NCBI RefSeq assembly: GCF_000421105.1 | Contig: NZ_ATWF01000001.1 | Coordinates: forward strand, 2,181,407 to 2,245,406 | Length of the DNA: 64,000 bases | Direction of reading: 5' to 3' | Origin: Limisalsivibrio acetivorans | Lineage (GTDB): Bacteria; Chrysiogenota; Deferribacteres; Deferribacterales; Geovibrionaceae | Shown: piece after piece, positions 55,386-64,000 of the stretch | Layout of the letters: the number at the start of each line of letters is the position of its first letter | Position numbering within the stretch: position 1 is the first letter of the stretch | Translations under genes and position numbers: made by a program | Notes under the pieces: generated by a model | What the model was told of the DNA's origin: nothing | The model's input: only the letters and a program-made list of their open reading frames with translations | Databases searched by the model: none

Positions 55386-58300
55386 CGGGATCAAGAAAGG
55401 CCCCATAGCATGGATGGCCGGAAACTCCGTTGCGGCGAACCTTGTCATGCTCTTCCTCCTTGTGGGCGGAATTATAGTCGGCTTCGATATCAAACAGGAG
55501 GTCTTCCCCGAGTTTGAGATAGACCGTGTAACCGTAACCGTAGGTTATCCCGGTGCAAGCCCCGAAGAGGTGGAGAAGGGCATCATACTCCCCGTTGAGG
55601 AAGCTATACAGGGTATCGACGGCATAGATGAGGTAACCTCCACAGCCAGCGAAGGGAGCGGGCGTGTTGATGTCGAGGCTGTTAAGGGTACGGATCTGGA
55701 CCAGCTCTCAACGGATATAAAGAACGAGGTGGACCGGATAACATCCTTCCCCGAGGATGCCAATGAGCCCAGCGTTATCATACGCTCCCGAAAGCGTGAG
55801 GTTGTCAGCGTTGTTATCTACGGCGAGCAGAGCGATATGGTTCTGCGTGAAACGGCGGAGATGATCAAGGACAGCCTTCTGCAGTCCGACGGCATAACCC
55901 AGGTTGAGCTTGAGGGTGAAAAGGCCTTTCAGGTGAAGATTGAGATCCCTTCGGAAAAGCTAAAAACCTATGGGCTAACCATCGCCCAGATAGGGCAGAA
56001 GATACAGAACGCATCCATAGATTTACCCGCAGGCAGCATCGACACCTCCTCCGGTGAGGTTCTGGTGCGTATGCAGGAACGGCGTGACTACGGGGATGAA
56101 TTCGCCGAGATACCCATTATCTCCGGTGCAGACGGCAGTGTCCTTACCCTTGGCGAGATAGCGGATATTGATGACAGTTTCAGTGAATACGACATGCAGT
56201 ACCGCTATAACGGAATGCCCTCTATTTCCATTGAGGTATACCGCATAGGGAACCAGACCCCCATCGAGGTATCCGATGCTGTTAAGGAGGTCGTTGAGGA
56301 GTTCAGGCAGACCCTCCCCGGGGGGCTGAATATAGACCTTATGAACGACCGTTCCATCATATTCAAGCAGCGTGTGGATCTGCTCCTCAAGAACGGTTAT
56401 ATGGGACTTATCCTTGTATTTATCCTTCTCGGGCTCTTCCTCGAGGCGAGGCTTGCTTTCTGGGTAACCCTCGGCATCCCTGTCTCATTTATAGGCTCCC
56501 TGCTCATACTCCCCTCCATGGGGGCGAGTATCAACATGGTCTCCCTCTTCGCCTTCATCGTCTCCCTCGGTATCGTTGTGGATGATACCATCGTGGTTGG
56601 GGAGAACGTCTATAGTTACCGGCAGAAGGGCTATTCCTTCCGGGAGGCGGCGGTGCTGGGTGCGCGTGAGATAGCCATGCCCGTAACATTCAGCGTTATC
56701 ACAAACATGGTCACCTTCATGCCGATGTACTTTGTCCCCGGCATTATGGGTAAGATATTCATGTATATACCGATAGTGGTTGTGTCTGTTTTTGCCATAT
56801 CACTCATCGAGGCACTTTTCATACTTCCCGCACACCTTGCCCATCAGAGAGAATCCTTCTGCAGCCGGCCTATGCAGTGGCTGGCGGACAGGCAGACCTC
56901 GTTTAGCAACGGTTTCAGCTCGCTGGTTAAGAATGTGTACGGACCATCCCTTAAGATCGTTCTGCGATACAGGTACGTGAGCATAGTTCTTGCATCTGTC
57001 ATTCTTGTGGTTACCTTCTTCTATGTGAAGACCGGAAGGATGGGCTTCTCCCTATTTCCAAGAATAGAGTCTGATTACGCCTACGCCTCTGCAACCCTCC
57101 CTTACGGAGTTCCCTTCAATGAAACACAGGCCGTTTATCAGAAAATGATGGATTCGGCAGAGAAGGTTATCTCAGAGGTAGGGCGAGAGGGTCAGGTTAA
57201 GGGCATTCTCTCACTAACCCAGGGGAACACCACTTGGACCATGGTGGAGATGACACCCCCCGATGAGAGGAAGATCTCCACATCTGAATTCATAAAGAGA
57301 TGGCGCAAGGCTACGGGGGATATACCGGGGCTTGAAACCATGCAGTTTAAGTCGAACATGGGTGGGCCCGGTTCCGGCGCAGCACTCACGGTGGAACTGC
57401 GGCACAGGGATGTGAATATACTGGAGGCGGCCAGCGCAGAGCTTGCCGATGGGCTTAGCTTCTTCCCCATTGTTTCGGATATTGATGACGGCTTTGCCAA
57501 CGGTAAGGAGCAGATAGACTTCAAGCTCACCGATGAGGGCTACCGCCTCGGCTTTACGCCGCAGTCGGTGGCAAGAGAGATACGCTACGCCTATTTCGGC
57601 TATGAGGCGATAACCCAGCTTCGCGGGAAGAACGAGGTGGATGTCTATGTCCGTCTTCCGGAGAAGGAGCGGGAGAGCGAGTATTACCTTGAGGAGATGC
57701 TCATAAAGTCACCCTCGGGAACCTTTGTTCCGCTGAAGAATATTGTCGATATGGAGCGGGGAAGGGCGTATACGAGCATCAAGCGGCGTGACGGCAGGCG
57801 GGTTAACTCCGTTACGGCGGAGGTCACTCCCGAAAACCAGACGCCGCAGGTTATGGCAAAGATAACACAGGATGCTCTACCTGCGCTTATGGATAAGTAT
57901 CCCGGACTCAGCTACGGCTTCTCCGGTAAACAGGAGAGCCGGCAGGAGAGCTTTCAGGCACTCGGCAAGGGTATGATTCTGGCGATGATAATCGTCTATG
58001 CACTCCTTGCCATACCATTCAGAAGCTATTTCCAGCCAATTATCATCATGATAAGCATACCATTCGGCATGGTGGGGGCTGTGGCGGGGCATCTTATTAT
58101 GGGCTACAGCATGAGCCTTACCAGTGTGTTCGGAATAGTTGCTCTATCCGGTGTTGTGGTGAACGATTCCCTTGTACTTATAGATTTTGCGAACCGGCAG
58201 GTGAGGGAGGGCTCAACGCCTTATTCCGCCATTGTGAATGCGGCGATCTCACGTTTCCGCCCGATTATGCTTACAACGCTTACAACCTTTTTCGGGCTGC

Positions 58301-58482
58301 TTCCGATGATATTCGAAACATCACTACAGGCAAGGTTCCTTATACCTATGGCCCTTTCCCTCGGCTTCGGTATAGTTTTTGCAACGGGTATTATCCTTGG
58401 GCTTGTGCCTGCGCTTTATATGATATTAGAGGATATCAAGAAGGGTTTCCGGTGGGTCTTCGGTTCGCCGGATGGTGCATAA
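55375..58482 (+). CDS. RND family efflux transporter, inner-membrane pump
   Basis: The 1035-residue pump has the RND plan of two sets of six membrane helices and two large periplasmic loops. Early conserved sequence is VTVGYPGASPEEVEKGIILPVEEAIQGIDGIDEVTSTASEG. The proton-relay acids are in SLGIVVDDTIVVGENVY in TM4. The second half carries MILAMIIVYALLAIPFRSYFQPIIIM and FGIVALSGVVVNDSLVLIDF. Sequence type points to the HAE1-like group, but substrate cannot be read off. The ATG at 55375 lies in the end of the adaptor gene; in-frame codons upstream to 55288 are within that gene and lack a ribosome site. Confidence 0.94.
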   Translation: MPNNGIKKGPIAWMAGNSVAANLVMLFLLVGGIIVGFDIKQEVFPEFEIDRVTVTVGYPGASPEEVEKGIILPVEEAIQGIDGIDEVTSTASEGSGRVDVEAVKGTDLDQLSTDIKNEVDRITSFPEDANEPSVIIRSRKREVVSVVIYGEQSDMVLRETAEMIKDSLLQSDGITQVELEGEKAFQVKIEIPSEKLKTYGLTIAQIGQKIQNASIDLPAGSIDTSSGEVLVRMQERRDYGDEFAEIPIISGADGSVLTLGEIADIDDSFSEYDMQYRYNGMPSISIEVYRIGNQTPIEVSDAVKEVVEEFRQTLPGGLNIDLMNDRSIIFKQRVDLLLKNGYMGLILVFILLGLFLEARLAFWVTLGIPVSFIGSLLILPSMGASINMVSLFAFIVSLGIVVDDTIVVGENVYSYRQKGYSFREAAVLGAREIAMPVTFSVITNMVTFMPMYFVPGIMGKIFMYIPIVVVSVFAISLIEALFILPAHLAHQRESFCSRPMQWLADRQTSFSNGFSSLVKNVYGPSLKIVLRYRYVSIVLASVILVVTFFYVKTGRMGFSLFPRIESDYAYASATLPYGVPFNETQAVYQKMMDSAEKVISEVGREGQVKGILSLTQGNTTWTMVEMTPPDERKISTSEFIKRWRKATGDIPGLETMQFKSNMGGPGSGAALTVELRHRDVNILEAASAELADGLSFFPIVSDIDDGFANGKEQIDFKLTDEGYRLGFTPQSVAREIRYAYFGYEAITQLRGKNEVDVYVRLPEKERESEYYLEEMLIKSPSGTFVPLKNIVDMERGRAYTSIKRRDGRRVNSVTAEVTPENQTPQVMAKITQDALPALMDKYPGLSYGFSGKQESRQESFQALGKGMILAMIIVYALLAIPFRSYFQPIIIMISIPFGMVGAVAGHLIMGYSMSLTSVFGIVALSGVVVNDSLVLIDFANRQVREGSTPYSAIVNAAISRFRPIMLTTLTTFFGLLPMIFETSLQARFLIPMALSLGFGIVFATGIILGLVPALYMILEDIKKGFRWVFGSPDGA

Positions 58483-58515
58483 AAAAAGGGGAACCTGTTC
58501 GGGTTCCCCTCTTTG
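58481..58515. terminator. Bidirectional terminator between the efflux operon and dnaJ
   Basis: GGGGAACC (58488-58495) pairs with GGTTCCCC (58502-58509). Seven A's on the left give a T tract for the minus strand (dnaJ), and CTCTTTGTTTCT on the right serves the plus strand. Confidence 0.88.
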
Positions 58516-58534
58516 TTTCTGAACTATATAGTTT

Positions 58535-59662
58535 TCAGCTGAAAAACTGCTTCATTCTGTCCCAGATCGATTTCTCCGATTTGTAGGTTTCCTCGGAGGT
58601 CTCCTCGTCGAATTTCTCAAGTAGTATCTTCTGATCCTTGGTGAGCTTTGTGGGGAGAACCACCTTAAGATCAACGTACATGTTGCCTATGCCGTAGCCC
58701 TGAACATCGGGAACCCCTTTCCCTTTGAGGGTTATGCGGTCGCCGGGCTGTGAACCAGCCTTGATCTTGATGTTCTCTTTCTCCTCAAGGGTGGGTATCT
58801 CCAGCTCCTTGCCGAGGATTGCATCGGTAAAGGATATGGGTAGCTCAAGGAAGATATCACGCCCCTTTCTCTGGAAAAGCTTATGGGGCTTAACCTTAAC
58901 CACGAGGAAGAGATCGCCGCTTGGTCCGCCGTGCTGCCCCTCGTTACCTTCGCCGGTGATGCGGATAGTCATGCCGTCCTCAATGCCTGCGGGGATCTTC
59001 ACGCTGAGCTTCTTATGCTGACGCTTTGCTCCGTCACCACGGCATTCACGGCAGACATCCTTGATCTTCTGGCCTGTACCGCTGCATGTGGGGCAGGTTT
59101 GGGATATGGCGAAGAACCCTTGACGGTTCTGTATGGTTCCTGCACCTCCACATCGGTCGCAGGTTTCCATGCCGTCCGGCTCTGCTCCGGTTCCACCGCA
59201 TCGGTGGCAGTTCACCACCCGGGGTACGGATACCTCAACGTTGGTACCGAAAACGGCCTCTTCGAACTCGATCTCCTGGGTAAGCTTGATGTCGCTCCCT
59301 CTGGTGGGGCGTTTCCTGCTTCTGGAACGTCCGGCGGAGCCGAAAAAATCGCCGAAAACATCGCCGAAGAACTCCTCGAAGATCGTTTCCGCATCGTATC
59401 CGCCGGCACCACTAGCACCGCCGCCACCGCCGAATCCGTTGTTGTCGAAGACTCTGCCGTACTGATCGAACTGCGCCCGTTTTTGGGGATCGCTCAGCAC
59501 CTCATAGGCTTCGCTCATCTCACGGAACTTGTTTTCGGCCTCCTCATCCCCGGGGTTTCTGTCGGGGTGATACTGCATGGCTAGCTTGCGGTAGGCCTTC
59601 TTTATCTCTGCATCGGAGGCGTTTTTGTTAACCCCCAGAATCTCGTAATAATCCTTGGACAA
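58535..59662 (-). CDS. dnaJ: Chaperone DnaJ (Hsp40)
   Basis: The 375-residue co-chaperone stimulates DnaK ATPase and delivers clients. It has a J domain with HPD in [12 protein letters not shown], a Gly/Phe-rich segment with a long Gly run, the four CxxCxGxG zinc repeats ([32 protein letters not shown]), and the C-terminal substrate-binding domain. The start is TTG at 59662, with GGGAG 7 bp upstream; no closer ATG exists. It lies downstream of dnaK but is separated by a terminator, and it has a likely promoter of its own. Confidence 0.95.
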   Translation of the reverse strand: MSKDYYEILGVNKNASDAEIKKAYRKLAMQYHPDRNPGDEEAENKFREMSEAYEVLSDPQKRAQFDQYGRVFDNNGFGGGGGASGAGGYDAETIFEEFFGDVFGDFFGSAGRSRSRKRPTRGSDIKLTQEIEFEEAVFGTNVEVSVPRVVNCHRCGGTGAEPDGMETCDRCGGAGTIQNRQGFFAISQTCPTCSGTGQKIKDVCRECRGDGAKRQHKKLSVKIPAGIEDGMTIRITGEGNEGQHGGPSGDLFLVVKVKPHKLFQRKGRDIFLELPISFTDAILGKELEIPTLEEKENIKIKAGSQPGDRITLKGKGVPDVQGYGIGNMYVDLKVVLPTKLTKDQKILLEKFDEETSEETYKSEKSIWDRMKQFFS

Positions 59663-59698
59663 GGTTCAACTCCCTTATTTTTGGACTCAATCTGGACA

Positions 59699-59726
59699 AA
59701 ATTACAGAAATCAGCTTAACTTTCAA
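59699..59726 (-). promoter_or_regulatory. Possible promoter of dnaJ
   Basis: On the minus strand TTGAAA (59721-59726) and TAATTT (59699-59704) are 16 bp apart, directly after the dnaK terminator. The -10 is weak. Confidence 0.35.
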
Positions 59727-59728
59727 GC

Positions 59729-59756
59729 AAAAAAAGGGGGAGAAAGCCTCCCCCCT
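59729..59756 (-). terminator. Intrinsic terminator of the hrcA-grpE-dnaK operon
   Basis: On the minus strand a GGGGGAG/CTCCCCC stem with a five-base loop is followed by seven T's. It lies 20 bp after the dnaK stop and separates dnaK from dnaJ. Confidence 0.85.
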
Positions 59757-59775
59757 GTTATAACTGTATGGACAA

Positions 59776-61707
59776 TTACTTCTTGTCTTCGTCCTTAACT
59801 TCTTCGTAGTCTGCATCAACTACATCTTCATCCTGGCCTGCATCAGCCTGTTCTGCACCGGGCTCTTCCTGCTGTGCACCCGCTTCTGCTCCGGCATTCT
59901 CAGCCTGAGACTGCTGATAGAGGATCTCTGCAAGCTTGTGGGATGCGTTGGTGAGCTTCTCCACAGCTTCTTTGATCTTGTCGGCATCCTCGCCGTCCTT
60001 AACTTCTTTCAGCTCATCAAGGGCTGTCTGGATGTTTCCTTTGGTTTCGTCATCCAGCTTTTCGCCGTGCTCGGAGAGTGACTTCTCGGTGGAGTACACA
60101 AGGGTATCCGCCTGATTGCGGATCTCGGCAAGCTCCTTCTTCTTCTTGTCGGTGTCTGCGTTTGCTTCTGCATCCTTAACCATCTGATCGATCTCATCTT
60201 CGTTGAGACCGGAGCTGGGAGTAATCTGGATGCTCTGCTCTTTGCCCGTTCCCTGATCCTTGGCGGAAACGTTGAGGATACCGTTTGCGTCTAGGTCAAA
60301 GGTTACCTCGATCTGGGGCATTCCTCTGGGTGCAGAGGGGATTCCCACGAGGTCGAAGCGGCCGATGGACTTGTTGTCCGCCGCCATCTCACGCTCACCC
60401 TGGAATACGCTGATGGTAACGGAGGTCTGGTTGTCCGCCGCTGTGGTGAAGACCTGGCTCTTGCGTGTGGGGATAGTAGTGTTTCTGGGGATGATCTTTG
60501 TCATCACGCCGCCGAGGGTCTCGATACCGAGTGAAAGGGGTGTTACATCGAGGAGAAGTACGTCCTTAACATCTCCGCTGAGAACCGCACCCTGGATAGC
60601 AGCACCTATGGCCACAACCTCATCGGGGTTGATACCTTTATGGGGAGCCTTTCCGAAGAACTCTTCCACCTTCTTCTGTACGAGAGGCATCCTTGTCATA
60701 CCGCCGACGAGGATAACCTCGTTGATATCGGATGATTTTGAACCCGCATCCTGGAGCGCCTTGCGGCAGGGTTCGAGGGTCTTCTCCACGAGATCGCCCA
60801 CGAGTAACTCAAGCTTGCTTCTGGAGAGCTTGACCACAAGGTGCTTGGGACCTGTGTTGTCTGCGGTGATGAAGGGGAGGTTGATCTCCGTTTCGAGGGA
60901 TGAGGAGAGCTCATGCTTAGCTTTCTCCGCAGCTTCCTTAAGACGCTGGAGAGCCATCTTGTCTGCGCTGAGGTCCATACCGTTTTCCTTCTTGAACTCC
61001 TCAAGGAGGAAGTCAACGATCCTCATATCGAAGTCGTCACCGCCGAGGTATGTGTCGCCGTTGGTGGACTTAACCTCGAATACGCCGTCGCCGAGCTCGA
61101 GTATGGAGATATCGAAGGTACCGCCGCCGAGGTCGTAAACAGCGATCTTCTCATCGTTCTTCTTGTCAAGACCGTAGGCGAGGGCAGCCGCAGTGGGCTC
61201 GTTTATGATTCGCTGAACGTTGAGTCCGGCGATCTTTCCTGCGTCCTTGGTGGCCTGACGCTGGGCGTCGTTGAAGTATGCGGGAACGGTGATTACCGCA
61301 TCGGTAACGGTTTCGCCTAGGTAGTCCTCCGCTGTGGATTTAAGCTTCTGCAGAATCATTGCAGAGATTTCCGGGGGAGCGAACTTCTTGTCCTTAACGG
61401 ATACCCATGCGTCGTTATTATCCGAGGGCACTATATTGTAGGGGAGAACCTTTTTGGCCTTCTCCACTACGGGTGCATCCGCCTTACGGCCGATGAGTCT
61501 TTTAATACTGAAGATTGTGTTCTCAGGGTTTGTGATAGCCTGTCTTTTGGCAAGCTGTCCCACAAGCCTGTCGTTGTCAGTGAATGCCACAACAGAGGGT
61601 GTTGTGTTTGTTCCTTCTGAGTTGGGGATAACCTTGGGCTGTCCCCCTTCCATAAAGCAGACCACAGAGTTTGTTGTTCCGAGGTCGATTCCTATTACTT
61701 TACCCAT
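59776..61707 (-). CDS. dnaK: Chaperone DnaK (Hsp70)
   Basis: The 643 residues have the N-terminal ATPase domain ([55 protein letters not shown]). The interdomain linker is [19 protein letters not shown], followed by the substrate-binding beta domain and the helical lid. The C-terminal tail ends [13 protein letters not shown], close to the EEVKD-type tail usual for bacterial DnaK. It refolds proteins with DnaJ and GrpE. It lies 25 bp after grpE in the CIRCE-controlled operon. Confidence 0.97.
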   Translation of the reverse strand: MGKVIGIDLGTTNSVVCFMEGGQPKVIPNSEGTNTTPSVVAFTDNDRLVGQLAKRQAITNPENTIFSIKRLIGRKADAPVVEKAKKVLPYNIVPSDNNDAWVSVKDKKFAPPEISAMILQKLKSTAEDYLGETVTDAVITVPAYFNDAQRQATKDAGKIAGLNVQRIINEPTAAALAYGLDKKNDEKIAVYDLGGGTFDISILELGDGVFEVKSTNGDTYLGGDDFDMRIVDFLLEEFKKENGMDLSADKMALQRLKEAAEKAKHELSSSLETEINLPFITADNTGPKHLVVKLSRSKLELLVGDLVEKTLEPCRKALQDAGSKSSDINEVILVGGMTRMPLVQKKVEEFFGKAPHKGINPDEVVAIGAAIQGAVLSGDVKDVLLLDVTPLSLGIETLGGVMTKIIPRNTTIPTRKSQVFTTAADNQTSVTISVFQGEREMAADNKSIGRFDLVGIPSAPRGMPQIEVTFDLDANGILNVSAKDQGTGKEQSIQITPSSGLNEDEIDQMVKDAEANADTDKKKKELAEIRNQADTLVYSTEKSLSEHGEKLDDETKGNIQTALDELKEVKDGEDADKIKEAVEKLTNASHKLAEILYQQSQAENAGAEAGAQQEEPGAEQADAGQDEDVVDADYEEVKDEDKK

Positions 61708-61732
61708 AAAATGTCCTCCTTCTATTCCTTAA

Positions 61733-62278
61733 TTATTTCTTGTTAACTTTAACTTTTACAGGTCTTATAACCCTGCCGTTGAGGGTGTATCCCTTCTGCA
61801 TGATGAGTGTCACCGTGTTGGGAGGATACTCATCTGTATCATCAAGCATCATTGCTTCGTGGAAATTGGGATCGAATTCATCACCTTCCTTAAGCTTAAT
61901 CTGCTCAAGTCCGTGCTTTGCGAGCGCCTCCTTCATCTGCTTAAGGGTAAGCTCCACACCTTCACGGAGGGGGTTTTTATCCTTGGGATCACCATGCTGG
62001 AGCGCCATCTCAAGATGGTCCATAACAGGCAGCAGGCTCTCCATAATCTTGGTGCCGGCGTACTTGGTTCTGTCCTCCATCTCTTTGGCTGTGCGCTTGC
62101 GGAAGTTATCAAGCTCCGCATAGGCCCGAAGCTCACTGTTCTTCGTCTCTTTGATATCCGATTCGAGATTTTCAATCTTCTCTTTCAGCTCAGTGAGTTC
62201 ATCCTTCTCCCCTTCGGTCTGTTCCTCGGGGGTTTCATAGTTGTCATCGATGGTTTCATCAATCCTTCTGTCGCTCAT
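61733..62278 (-). CDS. grpE: Nucleotide exchange factor GrpE
   Basis: The 181 residues have an acidic N-terminal stretch, a long dimerising coiled coil (ELTELKEKIENLESDIKETKNSELRAYAELDNFRKRTAKE), and the C-terminal beta domain (EFDPNFHEAMMLDDTDEYPPNTVTLIMQKGYTLNGRVIRPVKVKV). It releases ADP from DnaK. Genes on each side, hrcA 20 bp upstream and dnaK 25 bp downstream, complete the standard heat-shock operon. Confidence 0.96.
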   Translation of the reverse strand: MSDRRIDETIDDNYETPEEQTEGEKDELTELKEKIENLESDIKETKNSELRAYAELDNFRKRTAKEMEDRTKYAGTKIMESLLPVMDHLEMALQHGDPKDKNPLREGVELTLKQMKEALAKHGLEQIKLKEGDEFDPNFHEAMMLDDTDEYPPNTVTLIMQKGYTLNGRVIRPVKVKVNKK

Positions 62279-62298
62279 CCGTACCTCGCAAAAATCTA

Positions 62299-63333
62299 TT
62301 ATTCAGAAAGTTTTTCCAACATTTTAGTTATGAGTACCGAGGTGTAGTCCACCACGGAAACAACCTTCGGGTAGCTCATTCTTTTGGGGCCAATTATTCC
62401 GAGGGAGCCGACTATCTGCCCCCCTCTGGTGTATGAGTTGGAGACGAGCCCCATCTCGGCTATCTCCTCTTTGCCTATCTCGGAGCCGACGAAGATCTGC
62501 ACACCCTTCTCTCTGGTGCATCTGTCCAGCAGTTCGCCGAAGAAATGCTTCTCCTCAAAGATGCTGTAGAGCTCTTTGAGCTTCTTGACATCCGTAAACT
62601 CAGGCATCCCGAGAACGTTTGATGTACCTTCAACGTATATCTCCGTACCGAAATCCTCGTTGCTAAATATACGGTTGCCGATGTCGTAGATGTTGGTGAA
62701 GAGGTTATCCATCTTCTCCTTCTTCTCCCGCATGTCATCTAATATGTGCAGGCGAACTTCCTGGAGCGATTTGTTCTGGAAATGCTCGTTAAGGTAGTTG
62801 CTTGCACGGACAAGGGCGGAAGGATCCACCGGCTTTTCCATATCCAGCAGAACGTTGTGCACTATCCCGCTTTTGGTTACTATGATTGCAATAACCGTGG
62901 TGGGGTTGAAGGGGAGAAACTCTATATGCTTGAGGTGCATGGTGTTTAGCTTGGGGGTAACGACGAAGCCGATGGAGTTTGTGAGCTTGCTCATCTTCTG
63001 GCTCACACCCTTGAAGAAATCGTTTACGCTTGAGGGAGCGTTTCTATCCATAAAGTTTTCGACCAGATCGTCCTCGATGGAGCCGAAGGTTACGAGCTTG
63101 TCGATGTAATATCTGTAGCCGGAATCGGAGGGTACACGCCCTGCGGAGGTGTGTGGCTGTTCGATGAGCCCTTTTTCCTCAAGGTCGCTCATGATGTTTC
63201 GTATAGTGGCCGCACTAAGACGGAGAGGGCCGCTCTTTGATATGTATCTGGAGCCCACAGGTTCGCTTGTTTTAACGTATTCTTCGATAATTGTTTTGAG
63301 TACCGATTCTTCCCTTTCGTTAAGGAAGCTCAT
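62299..63333 (-). CDS. hrcA: Heat-shock transcription repressor HrcA
   Basis: The 344-residue repressor has an N-terminal winged helix (REESVLKTIIEEYVKTSEPVGSRYISK and LSAATIRNIMSDLEEKGLIEQPHTSAGRVPSDSGYRYYID) and a C-terminal GAF-like and dimerisation region with GSLGIIGPKRMSYPKVVSVVDYTS. It binds the CIRCE element just upstream and so represses its own operon until heat shock draws off GroEL. It is the first gene of the operon. Confidence 0.96.
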   Translation of the reverse strand: MSFLNEREESVLKTIIEEYVKTSEPVGSRYISKSGPLRLSAATIRNIMSDLEEKGLIEQPHTSAGRVPSDSGYRYYIDKLVTFGSIEDDLVENFMDRNAPSSVNDFFKGVSQKMSKLTNSIGFVVTPKLNTMHLKHIEFLPFNPTTVIAIIVTKSGIVHNVLLDMEKPVDPSALVRASNYLNEHFQNKSLQEVRLHILDDMREKKEKMDNLFTNIYDIGNRIFSNEDFGTEIYVEGTSNVLGMPEFTDVKKLKELYSIFEEKHFFGELLDRCTREKGVQIFVGSEIGKEEIAEMGLVSNSYTRGGQIVGSLGIIGPKRMSYPKVVSVVDYTSVLITKMLEKLSE

Positions 63334-63401
63334 TAAAACCGACCCCTTTTATGTTTTTTCTGCCAAGGTTTATATCGTTTTTCCCTTTGCTCTCTATGCT
63401 G

Positions 63402-63428
63402 TTAGCACTCCTTTATGTCGAGTGCCAA
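63402..63428. promoter_or_regulatory. CIRCE operator (HrcA-binding site)
   Basis: TTAGCACTC (63402-63410), nine bases, then GAGTGCCAA (63420-63428). Only one position departs from the consensus inverted repeat TTAGCACTC-N9-GAGTGCTAA. It covers the predicted transcription start of the hrcA operon. Confidence 0.95.
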
Positions 63429-63433
63429 TCATA

Positions 63434-63462
63434 ACAATATGACTTGAGCCGGTTCATGTCAA
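63434..63462 (-). promoter_or_regulatory. Sigma-70 promoter of the hrcA-grpE-dnaK operon
   Basis: On the minus strand a consensus TTGACA (63457-63462) and TATTGT (63434-63439) are 17 bp apart. Initiation would fall near 63427, within CIRCE, so HrcA binding would block polymerase directly. Confidence 0.7.
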
Positions 63463-63537
63463 GCGGTTTTCATAAAATCATTGAAAGATATTTTGTATCA
63501 ATGGGATGGATGTTACGGCGTCTTACAGGGATGCAAC

Positions 63538-63561
63538 AAAAAAGGGGAGCATTAGCTCCCC
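63538..63561 (-). terminator. Intrinsic terminator of the aldolase gene
   Basis: GGGGAGC and GCTCCCC pair around ATTA. On the minus strand the stem is followed by six T's, about 20 bp after the aldolase stop codon. Confidence 0.85.
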
Positions 63562-63580
63562 CGGGTATTTATTTTATCTT

Positions 63581-64000
63581 TCAGGCTCTGCCGGCGGAGC
63601 CGAGAACCTTCTCGCATTTGTGCTTGTAAAGCTCTACCAGTTCGCTTCTCGCGGGGCCGAGGTATTTTCTGGGGTCGAACTCATCCGGTTTGTTCCAGAG
63701 GGTTTCACGAACCTTGGCTGTGAAAGCGAGGCGGCCGTCGGAATCGATGTTGATCTTGCAGACAGCGCTTGCTGCCGCCTTCCTGAGCTGTTCCTCGGGG
63801 ATTCCCACTGCGCCGTCCAGCTTGCCGCCGTACTTGTTAATAGCGTCAACGTATTTCGGCATAACAGAGGATGCGCCGTGGAGAACGATGGGGAAACCGG
63901 GGAGCCTTCTCTCGCACTCCTCTAATATATCGAAACGCAGAGGGGGAATCTCTTCGCCCTCTTTGATCTTGAATTTATATGCACCGTGGGATGTTCCGAT
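63581..64000 (-). CDS. fba: Class II fructose-bisphosphate aldolase, 3' part
   Basis: Only the C-terminal 139 residues are inside the window. The frame enters from the right edge with IGTSHGAYKFK, then FPIVLHGASSVMPKYVDAINKYGG (the HGxSS metal/substrate region), and KAAASAVCKINIDSDGRLAFTAKVRE (the NIDTD-type substrate motif). These are class II zinc-aldolase blocks. It splits fructose-1,6-bisphosphate in glycolysis or runs in reverse in gluconeogenesis. The metal-binding N-terminal half lies outside the window. It is followed by its own terminator and has no link to the heat-shock genes. Confidence 0.93.
   Translation of the reverse strand: MGTSHGAYKFKIKEGEEIPPLRFDILEECERRLPGFPIVLHGASSVMPKYVDAINKYGGKLDGAVGIPEEQLRKAAASAVCKINIDSDGRLAFTAKVRETLWNKPDEFDPRKYLGPARSELVELYKHKCEKVLGSAGRA

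Noticed and set aside
60260-61138. A 292-codon plus-strand frame opposite dnaK
   Set aside because: dnaK is certain; long antisense frames over dnaK are a known codon-usage artefact.

Overview
The window looks like chromosome from a Gram-negative (two-membrane) bacterium. It encodes a type II secretion secretin, an RND efflux pump with an outer-membrane channel, lipoprotein signals and O-antigen/exopolysaccharide enzymes. Base composition is moderate, with several AT-richer glycan genes. Gene content (hrcA-grpE-dnaK-dnaJ under CIRCE, a PglB/STT3-like oligosaccharyltransferase, a large chemotaxis operon, an Asp/Thr-rich surface protein) would fit Deferribacterota or a neighbouring lineage. That placement is inference; no rRNA or marker phylogeny is available here.

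Layout. (1) 1-8009, plus strand: a sugar formyltransferase cut by the edge, a polysaccharide deacetylase, cysC-cysD-cysN (PAPS synthesis), an unknown membrane protein, a PAPS-type sulfotransferase and a FemAB-like acyltransferase, mostly with touching or overlapping ends. This reads as a glycan sulfation module. (2) 8002-12819: Wzx flippase, O-antigen ligase/polymerase and WecG-type glycosyltransferase on the minus strand, then a polyprenyl-phosphate sugar transferase on the plus strand. (3) 12816-22562: a type II secretion system in two divergent operons, gspG-E-F-H-I-J-K (minus) and gspL-M-C-D (plus). (4) 22563-24592: a strong promoter, a long leader, an acidic S-layer-like secreted protein and a terminator. 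(5) 24664-25481: a decayed, internally deleted IS256-family element with terminal inverted repeats. (6) 25579-40816: a PglB-like oligosaccharyltransferase with a variant WWxxG motif, glycosyltransferases, methyltransferases, a split transketolase, an aminotransferase, another deacetylase, and a four-gene minus-strand operon for amino-sugar synthesis and a second lipid-carrier sugar transferase. (7) 41024-52487: a chemotaxis operon (long response regulator, cheY, cheW, a small STAS-like protein, cheA, cheR, a degenerate histidine kinase, cheD, cheB), then a PilZ protein and a chemoreceptor. (8) 52538-58515: an operator-like palindrome and an RND efflux operon. (9) 58535-63462: dnaJ, dnaK, grpE and hrcA behind a CIRCE operator and a good sigma-70 promoter. 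(10) 63581-64000: the 3' part of a class II fructose-bisphosphate aldolase gene.

How the parts may work together (inference): most of the first 41 kb serves the cell surface. It makes, sulfates, flips, polymerises or transfers glycans, and it carries a type II secretion machine directly upstream of an abundant surface protein with an oligosaccharyltransferase just beyond it. The most unusual points are the sulfation module with a CysN carrying a vestigial APS-kinase-like tail, the oligosaccharyltransferase with WWGNG in place of WWDYG, the pseudo-kinase in the che operon, and a shared acidic-aromatic C-terminal tail on three chemotaxis proteins that resembles the CheY-binding tail of CheZ.
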